Shown here: positions 22,153-34,857 of the stretch, piece by piece
How the letters are laid out: every line of letters starts with the position of its first letter
Numbering within the stretch: position 1 is the first letter of the stretch
Assembly (NCBI GenBank): GCA_003255065.1
Contig: QAOA01008791.1
Location: 155,146-219,145, forward strand
Origin: Cercis canadensis
Lineage: Eukaryota > Streptophyta > Magnoliopsida > Fabales > Fabaceae
DNA length: 64,000 bases
Direction of reading: 5' to 3'
Translations under genes and position numbers: made by a program
The notes under the pieces: generated by a model
The model's input: the letters and a program-made list of their open reading frames with translations, nothing else
The model's database searches: none
Told to the model about the DNA's origin: nothing

Positions 22153-22800
22153 GTTTCTTAAACAAATCATTGGGTGATTCCTCTCAATATTGTATATTTG
22201 TATTTTATTTACGCATCTACGGTACTTTTGAAAGAATTTTCATAACTACAGCAGTTTCTTTTTTTTACTTTTCCTGTTCATTGTTAAATTTTGACATGCA
22301 TTGGGGTGACGAATTTTCACTGGAGCTTCTTTACAGTGTTACATTTTGAGGGTTTTTTTTTTTTCTTTTTTCCTTCATAGCTTCAAGTGTCGACACTCCA
22401 AAGATGGTCCAAAGCAAAATTCAGCACTTCAAGACTATTCCAAAGTTCGACACTTGAAGGCTTGAAGGCATAAAAAAAAAGAAACAAAAAGGCTCAAAAT
22501 CCGGTACTTGAAAGAAGATGGAGGCAAAATTGGACACTTGAAGCTATAAAGGAAAAAAGAAAAAAAAACCCCCAAAATGCGACACTGTAAAGAAGCTCAA
22601 GTGAAAATTCGTCACCCCAATGCATGTCAAAATTCGACAATGAACAGGAAAAGTAAAAAAAAGAAATTGCCGTAGTTATGGAAATTATATGCATAAATAA
22701 GATGCAAATGTACAATATTGAGAGGAATCACCCCAAATCATTAGCAAAATAATAATAATAATAATAATTAATTAATTAATTAAAAGTTTCTTAAACAAAT
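22153..22800. mobile_element. Large foldback element with candidate 15-bp direct repeats
   Basis: An inverted repeat with arms of about 210-230 bp: roughly 22165-22395 against 22525-22742. Words such as 'gattcctctcaatattgta', 'cctgttcattgt' and 'gacatgcattggggtgacga' occur inverted on the other side. The loop (about 22395-22525) repeats 'cacttgaag'-type words. GTTTCTTAAACAAAT occurs at both outer edges (22153-22167 and 22786-22800), after a TAA/TTAA simple repeat on the right. Transcribed, it would form a long hairpin. Confidence 0.72.
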
Positions 22801-23390
22801 TTAAATATATAGTGGTGACAACATAAGAAAATATAAGGATTCTATGGATGTGTGTGGTAGCATGAGTCATCAATTTTTATTTTGATCAAACCCATTTATT
22901 TCCTTTTTTTTTTATTTACTTTTAATTATAGTGTGATAAACTATGGCTATTCAATAAAATATGTGGTCACTTATTAAGTTATCACATATTCTCTCTGAAA
23001 ATCATACCAATTTCAAGTATTTATTAAAATGGTGATTTATGAAAATTACAGAGATTTTATGGAATGTACTTAGACCTTAATCATCATATTTTGTTGTAAA
23101 TCAAAACCATCTCTGTTTTTGTCCTAATCATATTAATATTTTTTTGGCACATGATCATATTGATATGTTATGTGATAAAATGTAGAAAAATATTTGTTTA
23201 CTTGAATGACAATTTTCTTTTCCAAATCATATAAATTCCAATTGGTGATATAATGTGACACTTTAATAATATGTAAAACGTATTTCTTATTTTAATGTAA
23301 CATTTTTAAAAATTTTTGTTTTTTTTTCCTCTTTAGTTATGCTTTATAATGTTTTTACAGTTTCACACATTCACTGTCATCCTTATTTTT
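22801..23390. other. AT-rich intergenic DNA
   Basis: I see no gene or recognisable site, only AT-rich sequence with T runs. Confidence 0.5.
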
Positions 23391-23612
23391 TGAAAATTCT
23401 ATAATAAACATAAATATATCATACTATACTAACTTGATAAATATATATAATTTTTATATTTTATTAGATATAAATATAATTTATCTTACTTTTTTAAACA
23501 AACCTAAAAAGTAAAAATAATTAATTTTTACATATATTATTTATACATTAATTATTCTAATATAATATAACATATTACATAAATATAAAAAATATTTAAA
23601 AAATCTCTTTTA
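23391..23612 (+). mobile_element. AT-rich MITE-like repeat near MRL1 promoter
   Basis: Third member of the family of about 220 bp, with 'atataatttttatattttat' and 'aacatattacataaatat'. It lies about 200 bp upstream of the MRL1 start codon, so it may contribute to that promoter. Edges are approximate. Confidence 0.6.
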
Positions 23613-23812
23613 TTTTTTATTCCATATGCTCCTTTAAACTGATTTAACGAACAAAGACAAAAATCGCGCCACATCAGCAACGTTTCGGATCAGCGTTATG
23701 TTGTTTCTCTCCTCACAATAGTCACAACCTCCTCTCCTTCTTGCTAAATGCTAATCCTCAACCCAACTCCATCTCTGTTTCTCTCTCTCACAATTCTCCT
23801 TCTCCTTCTTCC

Positions 23813-26800
23813 ATGGAAGCGAGCCTCTCTGCGAACCATCAGAGTCTGAGATTAACCTCATGCAATTCACGCTCTCTCTCTTCTTTCTCTCTTTGCAATC
23901 TTCATTCCATCCAAATACGATTCCTTGGTTGTGGTCACAATCTCAGGCCACCCGGTGCTCTTCGCTCTAGGAAGAAATGCAAGAAGTTAGGTCTTCATCG
24001 CGTCCACTCTCCGCGCTTTATCTTCAAAGCCTCTTTGGATTCTCACTCCATTATCGTCATCGTCATCATAGTCACTTTATCTGCTGTTTCTCTACTTTAC
24101 TTCAGTCACAGCAGGAGAAAAAAGCATGCCAAAGAGGTCAGTGAACTAAGTATTATGGTTGTTTGTTCGCCTTCAGGAATGTTTTGGTGCCTTGCGTTTG
24201 GTTACACTGTTGGAAACTTGTGTTTGGAACTCGCAATTGGTCTTTAAGTTCCGCTAATGATATCAATTGTGCTCGCCAAGAATTTTTGATTTAATTCTTT
24301 CCTTGTTTTGATGAAGCATTCTTCTTCATCTTTTTCCTATTATTATTTTAAATTTTGAGCTATAGAGGGAGTAGGAGTAATCTTCGTATCAAGTATGGAA
24401 ACGTGAATCTCACTGTGAACAGTTTTTGGATGTAGCTCTGAGATTGGACAAAAGGAATTTATGCACTCACCAAGATAGGTTCGAAAAACTTTAGTTATAA
24501 TAAACTCATTTATAGTGTCAATTTGTTAAATCTGACAGATTAATTACGTGAGCTTGGGAATTCTCTATTCAGCAGCATTTATAGATAGGGGTGCTTTTTT
24601 TGGAAAACTTTGTTGCTTTCATTAGTATTTCACGGATGAGTTTGAAGTAATTTTTTATTTTCGCATTTATTCAATTTGTATACTTAGCAGCTATCTAAAA
24701 CTTAAACTGCTACAGATACCGGGACGCCCAAAATTTGCTTTATCGCAGGGGAGTAATGTTGGGAACCAGGCCATTCAAACCCAGATTCTTGGCTTTCAGG
24801 AATTTCAAAGAGAGAATTCTCTGAAAGAAATTGGGCTATTAAAGGAGAGCACTGGAGAACAGAATCATGTTTTTGAGGACAAAGAAGCCCAGCTGCCATT
24901 TTGGAGATCTTCAGTGGTGCATGAAGAAGCTGTCATGACTAAGACTTCAGAGTCTTCTTCTGATGTTCTTGTCTCTAGTGTTAATAGTGCTTCATCTTCA
25001 AACAATTCCAAGGTTGTAGATCAGTCTTTTTTGCCTGTGGCCTACCAATCAAGTTTGTTAGAACCTCTAACTTTTGCCGAAGAAATGACTGAATTACAAG
25101 TGGAAAGATCTCAAGATGAAGTTGACTCTAACTCTGAGTTGCTTATAATAATGGATGAATCTAAGCCTACTGCTGCTTCTGTTGATGTGGAAAATGCACT
25201 CAAAACAGTGGATGAACATGCTAAAGAGAAAAGTGAACTTGATGCTATCAGCAATGATGTCCTTTTTGGTGAATCAGCGAGGGAAGAGCTTTACATGTTT
25301 TATGAGGTCAACAAGGCTCCAACAGGATCCATGTTACCGTTGAGTAGTTTGAAACCATTTTCTCCTCATACTTATTTTTTGAATAGCAATAAATTATCCT
25401 CAACAATTGGGAATATCACTCTAAAAGGATCTGAATTGTCAACAGAGAAAAGTGCAGGTAATTCCATAAAAGAATATGTATCATGATCTCATTCCATTGA
25501 TGTACTTGAGAAATTTTGTTTTCTATTTTCTTTTTACTCAATATCTCGTCAGGTGATCTAAGAATTACAGCAAATTTTTATGTAAATCACGTTTATTGAT
25601 TCAGAGTATGTTGAAGGAATGGTACCACTTTCTAGTTATAAAGAATGCCATCCCCCAGTACATAGAAGTAAATACTTGAACAAAGGCGGCAGATCTTTGG
25701 GAGACAGGGAAAAAAATCATCCAGTTCAGAAAAATGACAAAGTTTTGCCCCAGATTGAGCAGTCAACCAGGGCACTTACTGATCAGAAAAATTATTGTTC
25801 ACACCATCTCAACACATATAATTGTTTGCTAAAAGATGGGAGGTAATTTTTTGTCCCAACCCATATACACAACAGAACATGTACTTATCCCTAAGAACAC
25901 TGCATGTTGGAGATATAAATATCTATATAAAATATTTATTTTAGGTGAAACAATGAGGTCAAACTCTCTCTCCTCTCTTTCTCCTTTGTCTATTATATCA
26001 TCTCCATGATGTTCATCTTTACCTTCTTTTGCTTTAACTTTTAAGTTTGAAGAGCTTATCTTGAAGTGCATTGGGTTTGTTAGGTTACAAGAATGCGTAG
26101 AGTTGCTTAAAGATATGGAAATAAAGGGTATTTTAGATATGACAAAGGTACATTCATCTTTCTGCTGTTATTTTATATTCTCTTCTTGAATTTTGAGTTT
26201 CTTTTACATACCAAATTTACTGGCTTTAGGTTTATCATGCAAAGTTTTTTAACATCTGCAAGAGACAAAAGGCTGTTAGAGAAGCTTTTGATTACACTAA
26301 GCTTATTCCAAATCCAGAGTTGAGTACCTTTAATATGCTTATGACTGTGTGTGCAAGCTCTCAAGATTCAGAAGGTAAATTCTTTTTCATCTTCTCTTTA
26401 CTTAGTACTTGGAAACCCTTTATAATGTTCTTCCTTTATCATCTGTTCAGTTCACGACATTGCTATTGTGTATTTAGGGGCATTCCAAGTTCTGCATCTT
26501 GTTCAGGAGGCTGGACTCAAACCTGATTGCAAACTTTATACCACACTGATATCAACTTGTGCTAAGAGTGGGAAAGTTGATCAAATGTTTGAAGTATGAT
26601 TTCTCCCCTTCTTGAATTTTTCAGCTGATTTACCATAATGTGATTTTATTATATGTAACATATCTTTCTCTAAGTCCCATATCTAATGAATATGTTAATT
26701 TGTATGCTTAGGTGTATCACAAGATGGTTAATTCTGGAGTAGAACCTAATGTTCATACCTATGGGGCACTTATTGATGGTTGTGCTAGAGCTGGGCAAGT

Positions 26801-29800
26801 TGCTAAAGCATTTGGCGCTTATGGGATAATGAGGTCTAAGGTACAGCAGTTGGAACGTGCCTTTTTTTGTAGAATAAGAGAATTTCATTGCTAAAGCATT
26901 TGTAGCAAGTCTTGTTTGCATCTGTATTATTATCAATTAACTGTATGTGCTAATGTAAGATTTATATGCAGTAGAAAGTGAAGCCAGATCGTGTTGTATT
27001 CAATGCACTTATAGCTGCATGTGCTCAGTCAGGAGCAGTGGATCGTGCTTTTGATGTGTTAGCAGAAATGGCAGCTGAAACACAGCCTATTGACCCAGAT
27101 AACATTACTCTTGGTGCATTGATGAAGGCATGCAAAAATGCTGGTCAGGTGAGGTTTTCTTCTCCCCCTCTCATCCCCTTAGTATATAACTGGGTGGTTG
27201 TTGGATCATCATTTTACAATGGTTCTTACTTGTGGTTTGTGTCTTTGTAATACTTCCTTGATAGCTGTTTAATGTTTCACAATGATGATCTTTCTGTAGG
27301 TTGAACGAGCCCGAGATGTGTATAAGATGATACAACAATGTAATATTAAGGGTACTCCAGAGGTCTACACTATTGCTATTAATTCTTGCAGTCAAACTGG
27401 AGATTGGGAATTTGCATGCAGTGTATACAGTGACATGACTGGGAAAGGGGTGCTCCCTGATGAGGTACTTTGTCAGCTTGTATTATTTTTGTGACATAGA
27501 TTATTAAATTCTGTGGTTTTATGGTTTTTAAATGATAATAGTGTCTCTTTATTTGTGTGGTGGTTTCTGCAGTTAATTATTCCATGTAAAGTTCTATCCT
27601 CTCTCAATCGTTGATTGCTCAAACAAGTTTTTGACTGATCATGCAGATGTTTCTTAGTGCACTAATAGATGTTGCGGGACATGCTGGAAAGCTGGATGCA
27701 GCCTTTGAAGTCCTACAAGAAGCCCGTAATCAAGGAATACGTATTGGAATAATGTCATATAGCTCATTGATGGGAGCCTGTAGCAATGTATGTCCAGTCA
27801 AGGAAATTTCGTGCTTGAGTTTGATTAATAGTGACGATCATGGATATATAATTACTGGCTTACTGCATTTTCTCAATTCTTTAGCTGTCTGCTTTAAATT
27901 CATCACACTGTAAAATGTGTTACTGACAAGCAGCAAAATACTCGTTCCAGGCTAGAAACTGGCAGAAAGCATTGGAGCTATATGAGGATCTTAAGTCTCT
28001 TAAATTGGTGCAAACTGTCTCAGTAGTGAATGCTCTGATCACTGCACTGTGTAAGTGTTGCATTTTTCTGCATTTTCTATTAGAGTCTGCTAACAAGTGC
28101 AATGAGGAATGCTTTTCACCTTCGAAGTCCTATGATGTAAGGTTTTCATATCCTGCTGTTGCAAGGTTCACTTGTATTGTTTGCTTATTATAATATGAGG
28201 ATGCAAAATAGAAACAGCCTCTGCTCATCGACTGAGCCACCAATAGTGATAACAATAAAAAGTTCCTTCTGGTGAGGTATATAATGTGAGAGTTGAGGAA
28301 TATTCATCAGATGGTTATATGGGTATCTTGTCTTTTACATGTCATTGCTAATTAACTTATTTTTTTCCTCAATGATAGTAAATAAAATTAACAAAAAAGC
28401 ATTTTATGTTGATAAGAAATGTATCTTATTGTTAAGAGATTAATTTTCTGTGAAAATGATTCAATTTATAGACCTTTATTGTAGCCACAAAATTATTGAA
28501 TCTTCTCTGTCAGATTCAATGATCTTGTCACGAAATTTTAAGATTTTGACTTTGCATGAAGAAAACATATTTTAGTTGAGATGAATGCTAAATTTTTGAT
28601 ATTGTTTAAGGGTTTCTGATCCTAAAAGATTCCTTTTTAAAGAAATGTATGGCAATCTTCAATCCTGGTTTACCCTGAAATATGGTTCCTTCCATTTGTT
28701 TTCAATTTAATGGTTGCTGCAGTTTCATTTTTTCTTTTTAAATAATTTGTGCAGTTGTACTATTTAAGTTTAGATGTATGATTGAAAAACTGGATTCTAA
28801 GTTTACATTCTAAGAGTTCTCTATAGGTGACGGAGATCAATTTCAGAAGGCTATGGAGNTGCTAATTAACTTATTTTTTTCCTGAATGATAGTAAATAAA
28901 ATTAACAAAAAAGCATTTTATGTTGATAAGAAATGTATCTTATTGTTAAGAGATTAATTTTCTGTGAAAATGATTCAATTTATAGACCTTTATTGTAGCC
29001 ACAAAATTATTGAATCTTCTCTGTCAGATTCAATGATCTTGTCACGAAATTTTAAGATTTTGACTTTGCATGAAGAAAACATATTTTAGTTGAGATGAAT
29101 GCTAAATTTTTAATATTGTTTAAGGGTTTCTGATCCTAAAAGATTCCTTTTTAAAGAAATGTATGGCAATCTTCAATCCTGGTTTACCCTGAAATATGGT
29201 TCCTTCCATTTGTTTTCAATTTAATGGTTGCTGCAGTTTCATTTTTTCTTTTTAAATAATTTGTGCAGTTGTACTATTTAAGTTTAGATGTATGATTGAA
29301 AAACTGGATTCTAAGTTTACATTCTAAGAGTTCTCTATAGGTGACGGAGATCAATTTCAGAAGGCTATGGAGGTTTTATCTGAAATAAAAGGATTAGGAT
29401 TGTGTCCAAACAGTATCACATACTCAATACTCATAATGGCAAGTGAGAAGTAAGTAATTTAGGAAGATTTCCTTTTTCTAAATTATCGATTTATATAGGT
29501 GCTTTCCTCACCAATATTCTGTTTTGCCTGCCTTCTATGTAGAAAGGATGACCTGGAAGCAGGTCAAATGCTCCTTTCTCAAGCCAAAAAGGATGGTGTT
29601 GTCCCTAATCTCATCATGTGTCGATGCATAATTGGTGAGTTATTGGGTTTTGTTAATTGTCATTTCAATCCATGTATTGTTTGAGCTCAATCAAATCTTT
29701 ATATACCGCTTTGGAAGACAACTGAAAAGGTAGTCTATCATTGCTTTGGGGATCATAAAAGTAGAAATTGACTCATATGCCTTAAAGTCATTCTTTTCGG

Positions 29801-32800
29801 AGTTTAGGAGCTGATATTTGTATAAAATATTTATGTTTCTCTAAGTGATGTCTGAAACAAAATTTGGCTAGTTTTCTTTGATGCAAAGTCCAAAGCTTCC
29901 ATATCTTTGTGAAATAAAGCTGAAGAAAATGGACAGATAATTTTCTTTAGTTATAAATCATTGCATTGGTGTTTGATAATTTGATATAGTTACATTCTCG
30001 TTTTTGTGACAAGATTATTGTCCTCATTTCTGAAGAGGTAAAGTATTAAAAGATATGGTCCACAACATCTGTAGAAGAATTTGTGCCACACTGATAGTCA
30101 TATTATGAAAGGAAATAAAAAGGAAGAAAAAAAAAATCATTGTTCTATATTTAAGGAGATGAAGTTTCTTCTTAGATCTTGTTCCAGTCTTACATATTGG
30201 CAATCGAGAGAACTAAGAGAAATTGTTCTTTGAGAATATTAGCTAATGAAAATATGCTGAAAATGAAGTTATATATTTCTGTTTTGAATTTTTATTTTTC
30301 ATGTACTTACATATTCTTAGCACACTTTATTTTATTTGTCCCCCTAGCTGTCTGGTACTGGTATAGGAAGTATTCCCATAAAAATTCTCATATACAGTGG
30401 AAGCACGATGACCTCTTGCCCTTTCTCCCCTTCCCACAAAGAAATAAATAAATGAAAATAAACTCCATACATACATTCAAGTTTTGATCTGGATAGCTTC
30501 GTTTTAATGGGTTTAGTCCTTTCCAAGGAAAAGATTATGGATTTCAGTTATCTTTTTTGCATAAAGAAACACATTATAATACTTATACAAATTCTGATAG
30601 AGCTTTGATATCTTTGAAAGGCATGTGCTTGCGGAGATTTGAGAGGGCTTGCTTTGTTGGTGAACCTGTTTTATCTTTTAACTCGGGCCGGCCACAAGTT
30701 GATAATAAATGGTATTTATTCTTCAATTTTGGCATATGTTTTGTTAAACGTGATTCTGTATCATCACATGTAAATAAGCAATATTTTTTTTTTAAAAAAA
30801 TTTTAGACTTTCATCTTGTTTATTTTCTAAATTAGAGATGTAGAATGCTAGTTTTGACCATGGAACTATACGTGCCTATTTGTTTGAAGTGACGCATTTT
30901 TTTTTAAAATTTTTTTTTGTTCCAAAGTAACTCTTGTAAGGAAGAACAGAAGAATTTAATCACAAGAGAAAGTCTGTAAATCATCCAACACCCTGTTTTA
31001 TTGTGACCACTAATTCTCTCACACTTCTACGATAGATTATTTCACTTACAGAGTTTTTTTGTTTGTTTTTTTTTTTTTGGTTGCTTTTTACTCTTAGGAC
31101 ATCACTGGCCTTAATGGTGTATCGGGAAACAATTGGAGCTGGTGTAATGCCTACAACTGAGATTTTGTCACAAATTTTGGGATGCCTTCAACTCCCTCAT
31201 GACACATCTTTGAAAAATAGACTTATCGAGAACCTGGGAGTAAGTGTTGACACTTCAAGAAGCTCAAACCTCTATTCATTAATAGATGGATTTGGTGCAT
31301 ATGATTCCCGCGCTTTTTCACTACTTCAGGTCAGTAGGGAGCTGAGGTCAATTTTACACTTTTTTGTTTTCCCTTAAGCATTGTAAAGAGTACTTGGAAC
31401 ATTGGATGATGCAGTAATTATTTTGCAGGAAGCTGCTTCAATTGGAATTGTTCCATCTGTATCATTTAAAGTGAATCCTATTGTTGTGGACACAAAACAA
31501 TTGCATGCTTTTACTGCTGAGGTGAGGTTGTCTCTCTAAGTGTTGAAATACTGCTACCGTGATAATTGCTGTTTCATCAAAGGTTTGCATATTTTTTACA
31601 AACTAGTTTTATGTTCATTGAAATACTTAGAGTACTACTTAATTGTTTTCCATATGCTAAGCACAAAAGATAAATAACAAAATAAAAATAAAAATTACAT
31701 GGACCAAAGTTATTTTGACCTTTTTTTCATCACCATTTTAATAGAGACATAATTGGCACTTGAACCTTTCAGTAGACAGATTTCTTTTCGAGATACATTC
31801 CTTTTTGCCTTTCTGATTATGTTTTTACCAGTTTCTTTTGTGAATTTCTGCATTATCATTAAATTTTATTTTAGAGTCACCTCCTTTTATTGATATTATG
31901 ATTTCCATTATGTTAATAAGTTGATCTGCTGAAAATTTTGAGAAGAGACTCCAACAGCAGATTCTTTCCCTGCTCCTTCACTATCTATCTCTTTCATACA
32001 CACCACATGCACACAGAAGATGTGCAAATGTTAACATGTGGATACTTGTGCAGAAGCTAGACATATATGCTGCTGTAAATCTTAAATCTGTATCCCTAAA
32101 ATTTATGAAAATCTTACCAGGTATACCTCTTAACTGTTTTGAAAGGTCTCAAGCATCGGCTTGCAGCAGGTAATATGATCTATTTTAAATCAGTGCAGAA
32201 GTGCTGCTTGTACGTGCTTTTTGATGATAAAGTATTCCTTAATAAAAGATGACCTCCTTTTATTTCATTTACGGATCATAAAATCTCCATTTTTCCCCCT
32301 TGATTATCGTGTGAGTTCTATTGAAATTTTAGATTAAATTAATTTATAAAATTTAGAAAACTGAAGAAATTGAAGAACCTATATGATAATTTCAACTTTT
32401 TTTTATTTATTTTTATTTGAATTCCGATTTTCAGTTAAAATTAGAGTAGATAATGGGAAGGTTGATTCATACAAACATTGGCTTCCTTTTCTGCCTTCCT
32501 TTCCTGAAGAGAATAATTATCCATTTCAAACGGTATGAAAAGGAATGACAGATTGACAGACTAAGGATGATATGCTGATAAGCGTATGGTATATCTTTTT
32601 TGCTAAACATGAGTATCAGTAGAGAGTTGGCTTCCCCGTCCCTTTTTCATTTCTGGATTTTTTTTCCTCAACAATCTTTGTTCAAAAATATCATCAGATA
32701 ATGGTTTCTAAGTATGTAATTACAAACTAAAAGAGGACAGGCAGTAAAAAATATCTTTTTCATCGTATAGTCCGATGACTAACTACTCTTATTTTGGTTC

Positions 32801-33548
32801 CCCGGAAAATCTTCTTTGCAGGTGCAAGGTTACCCAATATAATCATTTTATTGCCTATAGAGAAAGCAAAAGTTTCATCTCCCAAGAGGGAAAAAGTTAT
32901 TAACCTTGCAGGAAGGTGAGAATAGTCGATTAATTTCATCCATAGTTAACTTTTTGTCAACTTTGACTTCAAGATTTTAGTAACCAGGTGTATATCTATA
33001 GTGAATATCTTGTAATATTTGAAGATGAAATGGAGTCTATAGTCAAATTTCGAGTTTCTTCTTAATCTTCCTTATTAAGCATACGATTGATTGTCCCTGG
33101 TAAGATGTAGATGCTTGCAGGTTCTACTTAATCCTTTGTATGATAATTTTATGAGACATCTGTACTGATGTCCATTTCATATACGATAGCTATCAGGGAA
33201 GATTTTTCTTAAGGCGTCCTTGTGTGAGCTTATCCTTCTCTATTTTTAAATCTTCTCTGCTATATGTATCAGACATTTTTACAACAAATATGCAAATGTT
33301 TTGTGTTTCACAGAGTTGGCCAAGCAGTTGCAGCATTATTGAGAAGGCTTAGAATACCTTACCAGGGTAATGAATCATATGGGAAGATCAGAATTAATGG
33401 AGTAACTGTGAAAAGATGGCTTCAGCCAAAGCTTGCATCTCCTTTCAGCGGAATACCAGGTTACCTGGGTTCATCCCAGTCACGACTGGGCAAAGGTATC
33501 AACCATCAGCAGCGGAACATTCGAACTGGCAATCTGTCTTTCTACTAG
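23813..33548 (+). CDS. MRL1: MRL1-type pentatricopeptide repeat protein, chloroplast
   Basis: Nineteen exons: 23813-24136, 24716-25457, 25605-25842, 26084-26147, 26230-26374, 26478-26593, 26712-26840, 26975-27148, 27300-27464, 27647-27787, 27951-28050, 29341-29449, 29543-29634, 30621-30711, 31098-31329, 31429-31521, 32121-32169, 32822-32915 and 33314-33548. They sum to 3,333 nt (1,110 residues) with every phase consistent. The start at 23813 (MEASLS) is preferred to the in-frame ATG at 23741. Residues 1-75 are Ser/Arg-rich like a transit peptide, with a hydrophobic span at about 79-97. Residues 110-455 are acidic, low complexity. PPR repeats run from about 486 to 850 (STFNMLMTVCAS, HTYGALIDGCARAGQ, VVFNALIAACAQSG, SYSSLMGACSN). 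The C-terminus ends with the conserved NESYGKIRING and RWLQPKLASPFSG blocks. MRL1 stabilises the rbcL transcript in the chloroplast stroma of Arabidopsis and Chlamydomonas. Arabidopsis MRL1 is about 1,090 residues long. Confidence 0.95.
28346..28858 (+). repeat. Overlap copy 1 in MRL1 intron 11, ends at single N
   Basis: 513 bp, differing from 28860-29372 at only about two positions. It carries the first 32 bp of exon 12 (28827-28858) with a valid acceptor, then stops at the N. It should not be annotated as an additional exon. Confidence 0.92.
28860..29372 (+). repeat. Overlap copy 2 in MRL1 intron 11, starts at single N
   Basis: 513-bp partner of 28346-28858. It continues into the complete exon 12 at 29341-29449, so this copy carries the functional exon. 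Confidence 0.92.
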
Positions 33549-34566
33549 GTACATACCTATTGATTACAAGCAGAAGACAACTTTTGCCTAACACTAGCTT
33601 TCCTGCCTGGGCTTCCTATTCTTGCCACCCTTTCTCTAAATCATCTTTAGTGTTTTCTGGATAAAGCCGAAAGCTCCTTCATCCAATGGTAGATTAGAAG
33701 AGTCTTGTAAACCAAAGAAAGCAAACAAAGCCTTCTTTAATGCTAAGGCCAATCAATGCAAACAGGAGAGAAAGTTTAGGACATGTCAGCAAGTTCATTC
33801 TGATGAACAAGGTCATTAACCACCATAGATGGCACTAGTCCCTGGCTTTCGTGTTTGCCTGCAGCTATCCCCATGGCCTTTGCAATGCGGATTAAATAAA
33901 TTTATGATTATAGAGATGCAGATATTGTATGTTTATGCTACTGCTACATGTGGTCTTCGCAGTACTCTCTAGATGTAAAGTGAAATTATCAAAATGTAAA
34001 ATATAAGACGTTTTTGAGATGACGCTACTTCCTTTATGATTCATCATCCAATCTAGATTTGGCCCTTTACATGCATAAGCTATTATGAAGACCATTCTTG
34101 TTTTTTCCTCTTTTCAACTGAAAAGGAGTAAAGCTCTGACCTGCACTGAGGGTACAGGTTGGATATACTTCCCTGTGTGCTGTAGTGGGTTCCAATTTCA
34201 TTGGCAATATAGATTTGTTTTTTACTCCCTTCCTACCAAATTTTTTGCTTGAAACATTCTAGATGGACTTTGAAAGGAACCGATAACCTCAAATTAGTAC
34301 TAGAATATTGTAACTAGAAAAGCGTTGCCTGAAATTGAAGTATACTTCTTCATTAGTAGGCTTTTAAAAGACAAGTAATAGAAATTAGAAAAAAGATGTA
34401 TAGGGATAAGACAAGCAGAAGTTGCATATGTCAAGGGCAATTTTGCTTCCTCTGACAATTAATAAATTCGAACAAAAAATTTATACAATGGAACAGAATC
34501 CAAGAGAGGGAGGAAAAAACAGAAAAAAAGTAAGTCGTCAAAACTGTATTTGCAGATGTTGATCTT
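33549..34566. other. 3' flank of MRL1, intergenic
   Basis: The first few hundred bases are probably MRL1 3' untranslated region. Short frames at 33416-33664 only continue past the stop in another phase. There is nothing else recognisable before the SAUR gene at 34567. Confidence 0.5.
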
Positions 34567-34857
34567 TCATGAGGCACGCAACTGAGAGGTAAGATTGATA
34601 AAAACATCTACTTTGCAAGGAATTGTGAGGCCACCCATTGGATGATTGAAGCCAAACTCTTCCTCAGCTCGATTTAACAAGTCAAGAAATTTAGGATGGT
34701 TCAAACAGGATATTGGCACCACAAAACGCTTCTGAAACTCTCCTACATAGACTGCTATGTGTCCCTTTGGAACATTGGACTGATTTCTACTATGAAGATG
34801 CTGCGACTTGAGTATTTGTTTTGCATGAAGAACCAAGGAAGGCAAACGAATACCCAT
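34567..34857 (-). CDS. SAUR auxin-responsive protein, 96 aa
   Basis: Single exon, typical of the small auxin-up RNA family. The protein begins MGIRLPSLVLHAKQ. The SAUR domain spans about residues 29-92: VPKGHIAVYVGE, RFVVPISCLNHPKF, LLNRAEEEFGF and [14 protein letters not shown] proteins of this type inhibit PP2C-D phosphatases, which activates plasma-membrane H+-ATPases and promotes cell expansion. A TATA box reads TATAAATA on the - strand (34988-34995), about 130 bp before the ATG. A CATGTGA word lies at 35110-35116 on the same strand. Cys51 replaces the Tyr usual at this position in the other copies here. Confidence 0.95.
   Translation of the reverse strand: MGIRLPSLVLHAKQILKSQHLHSRNQSNVPKGHIAVYVGEFQKRFVVPISCLNHPKFLDLLNRAEEEFGFNHPMGGLTIPCKVDVFINLTSQLRAS

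Noticed and set aside
24702..24899. 65-codon - strand frame
   Set aside because: Antisense shadow of MRL1 exon 2.
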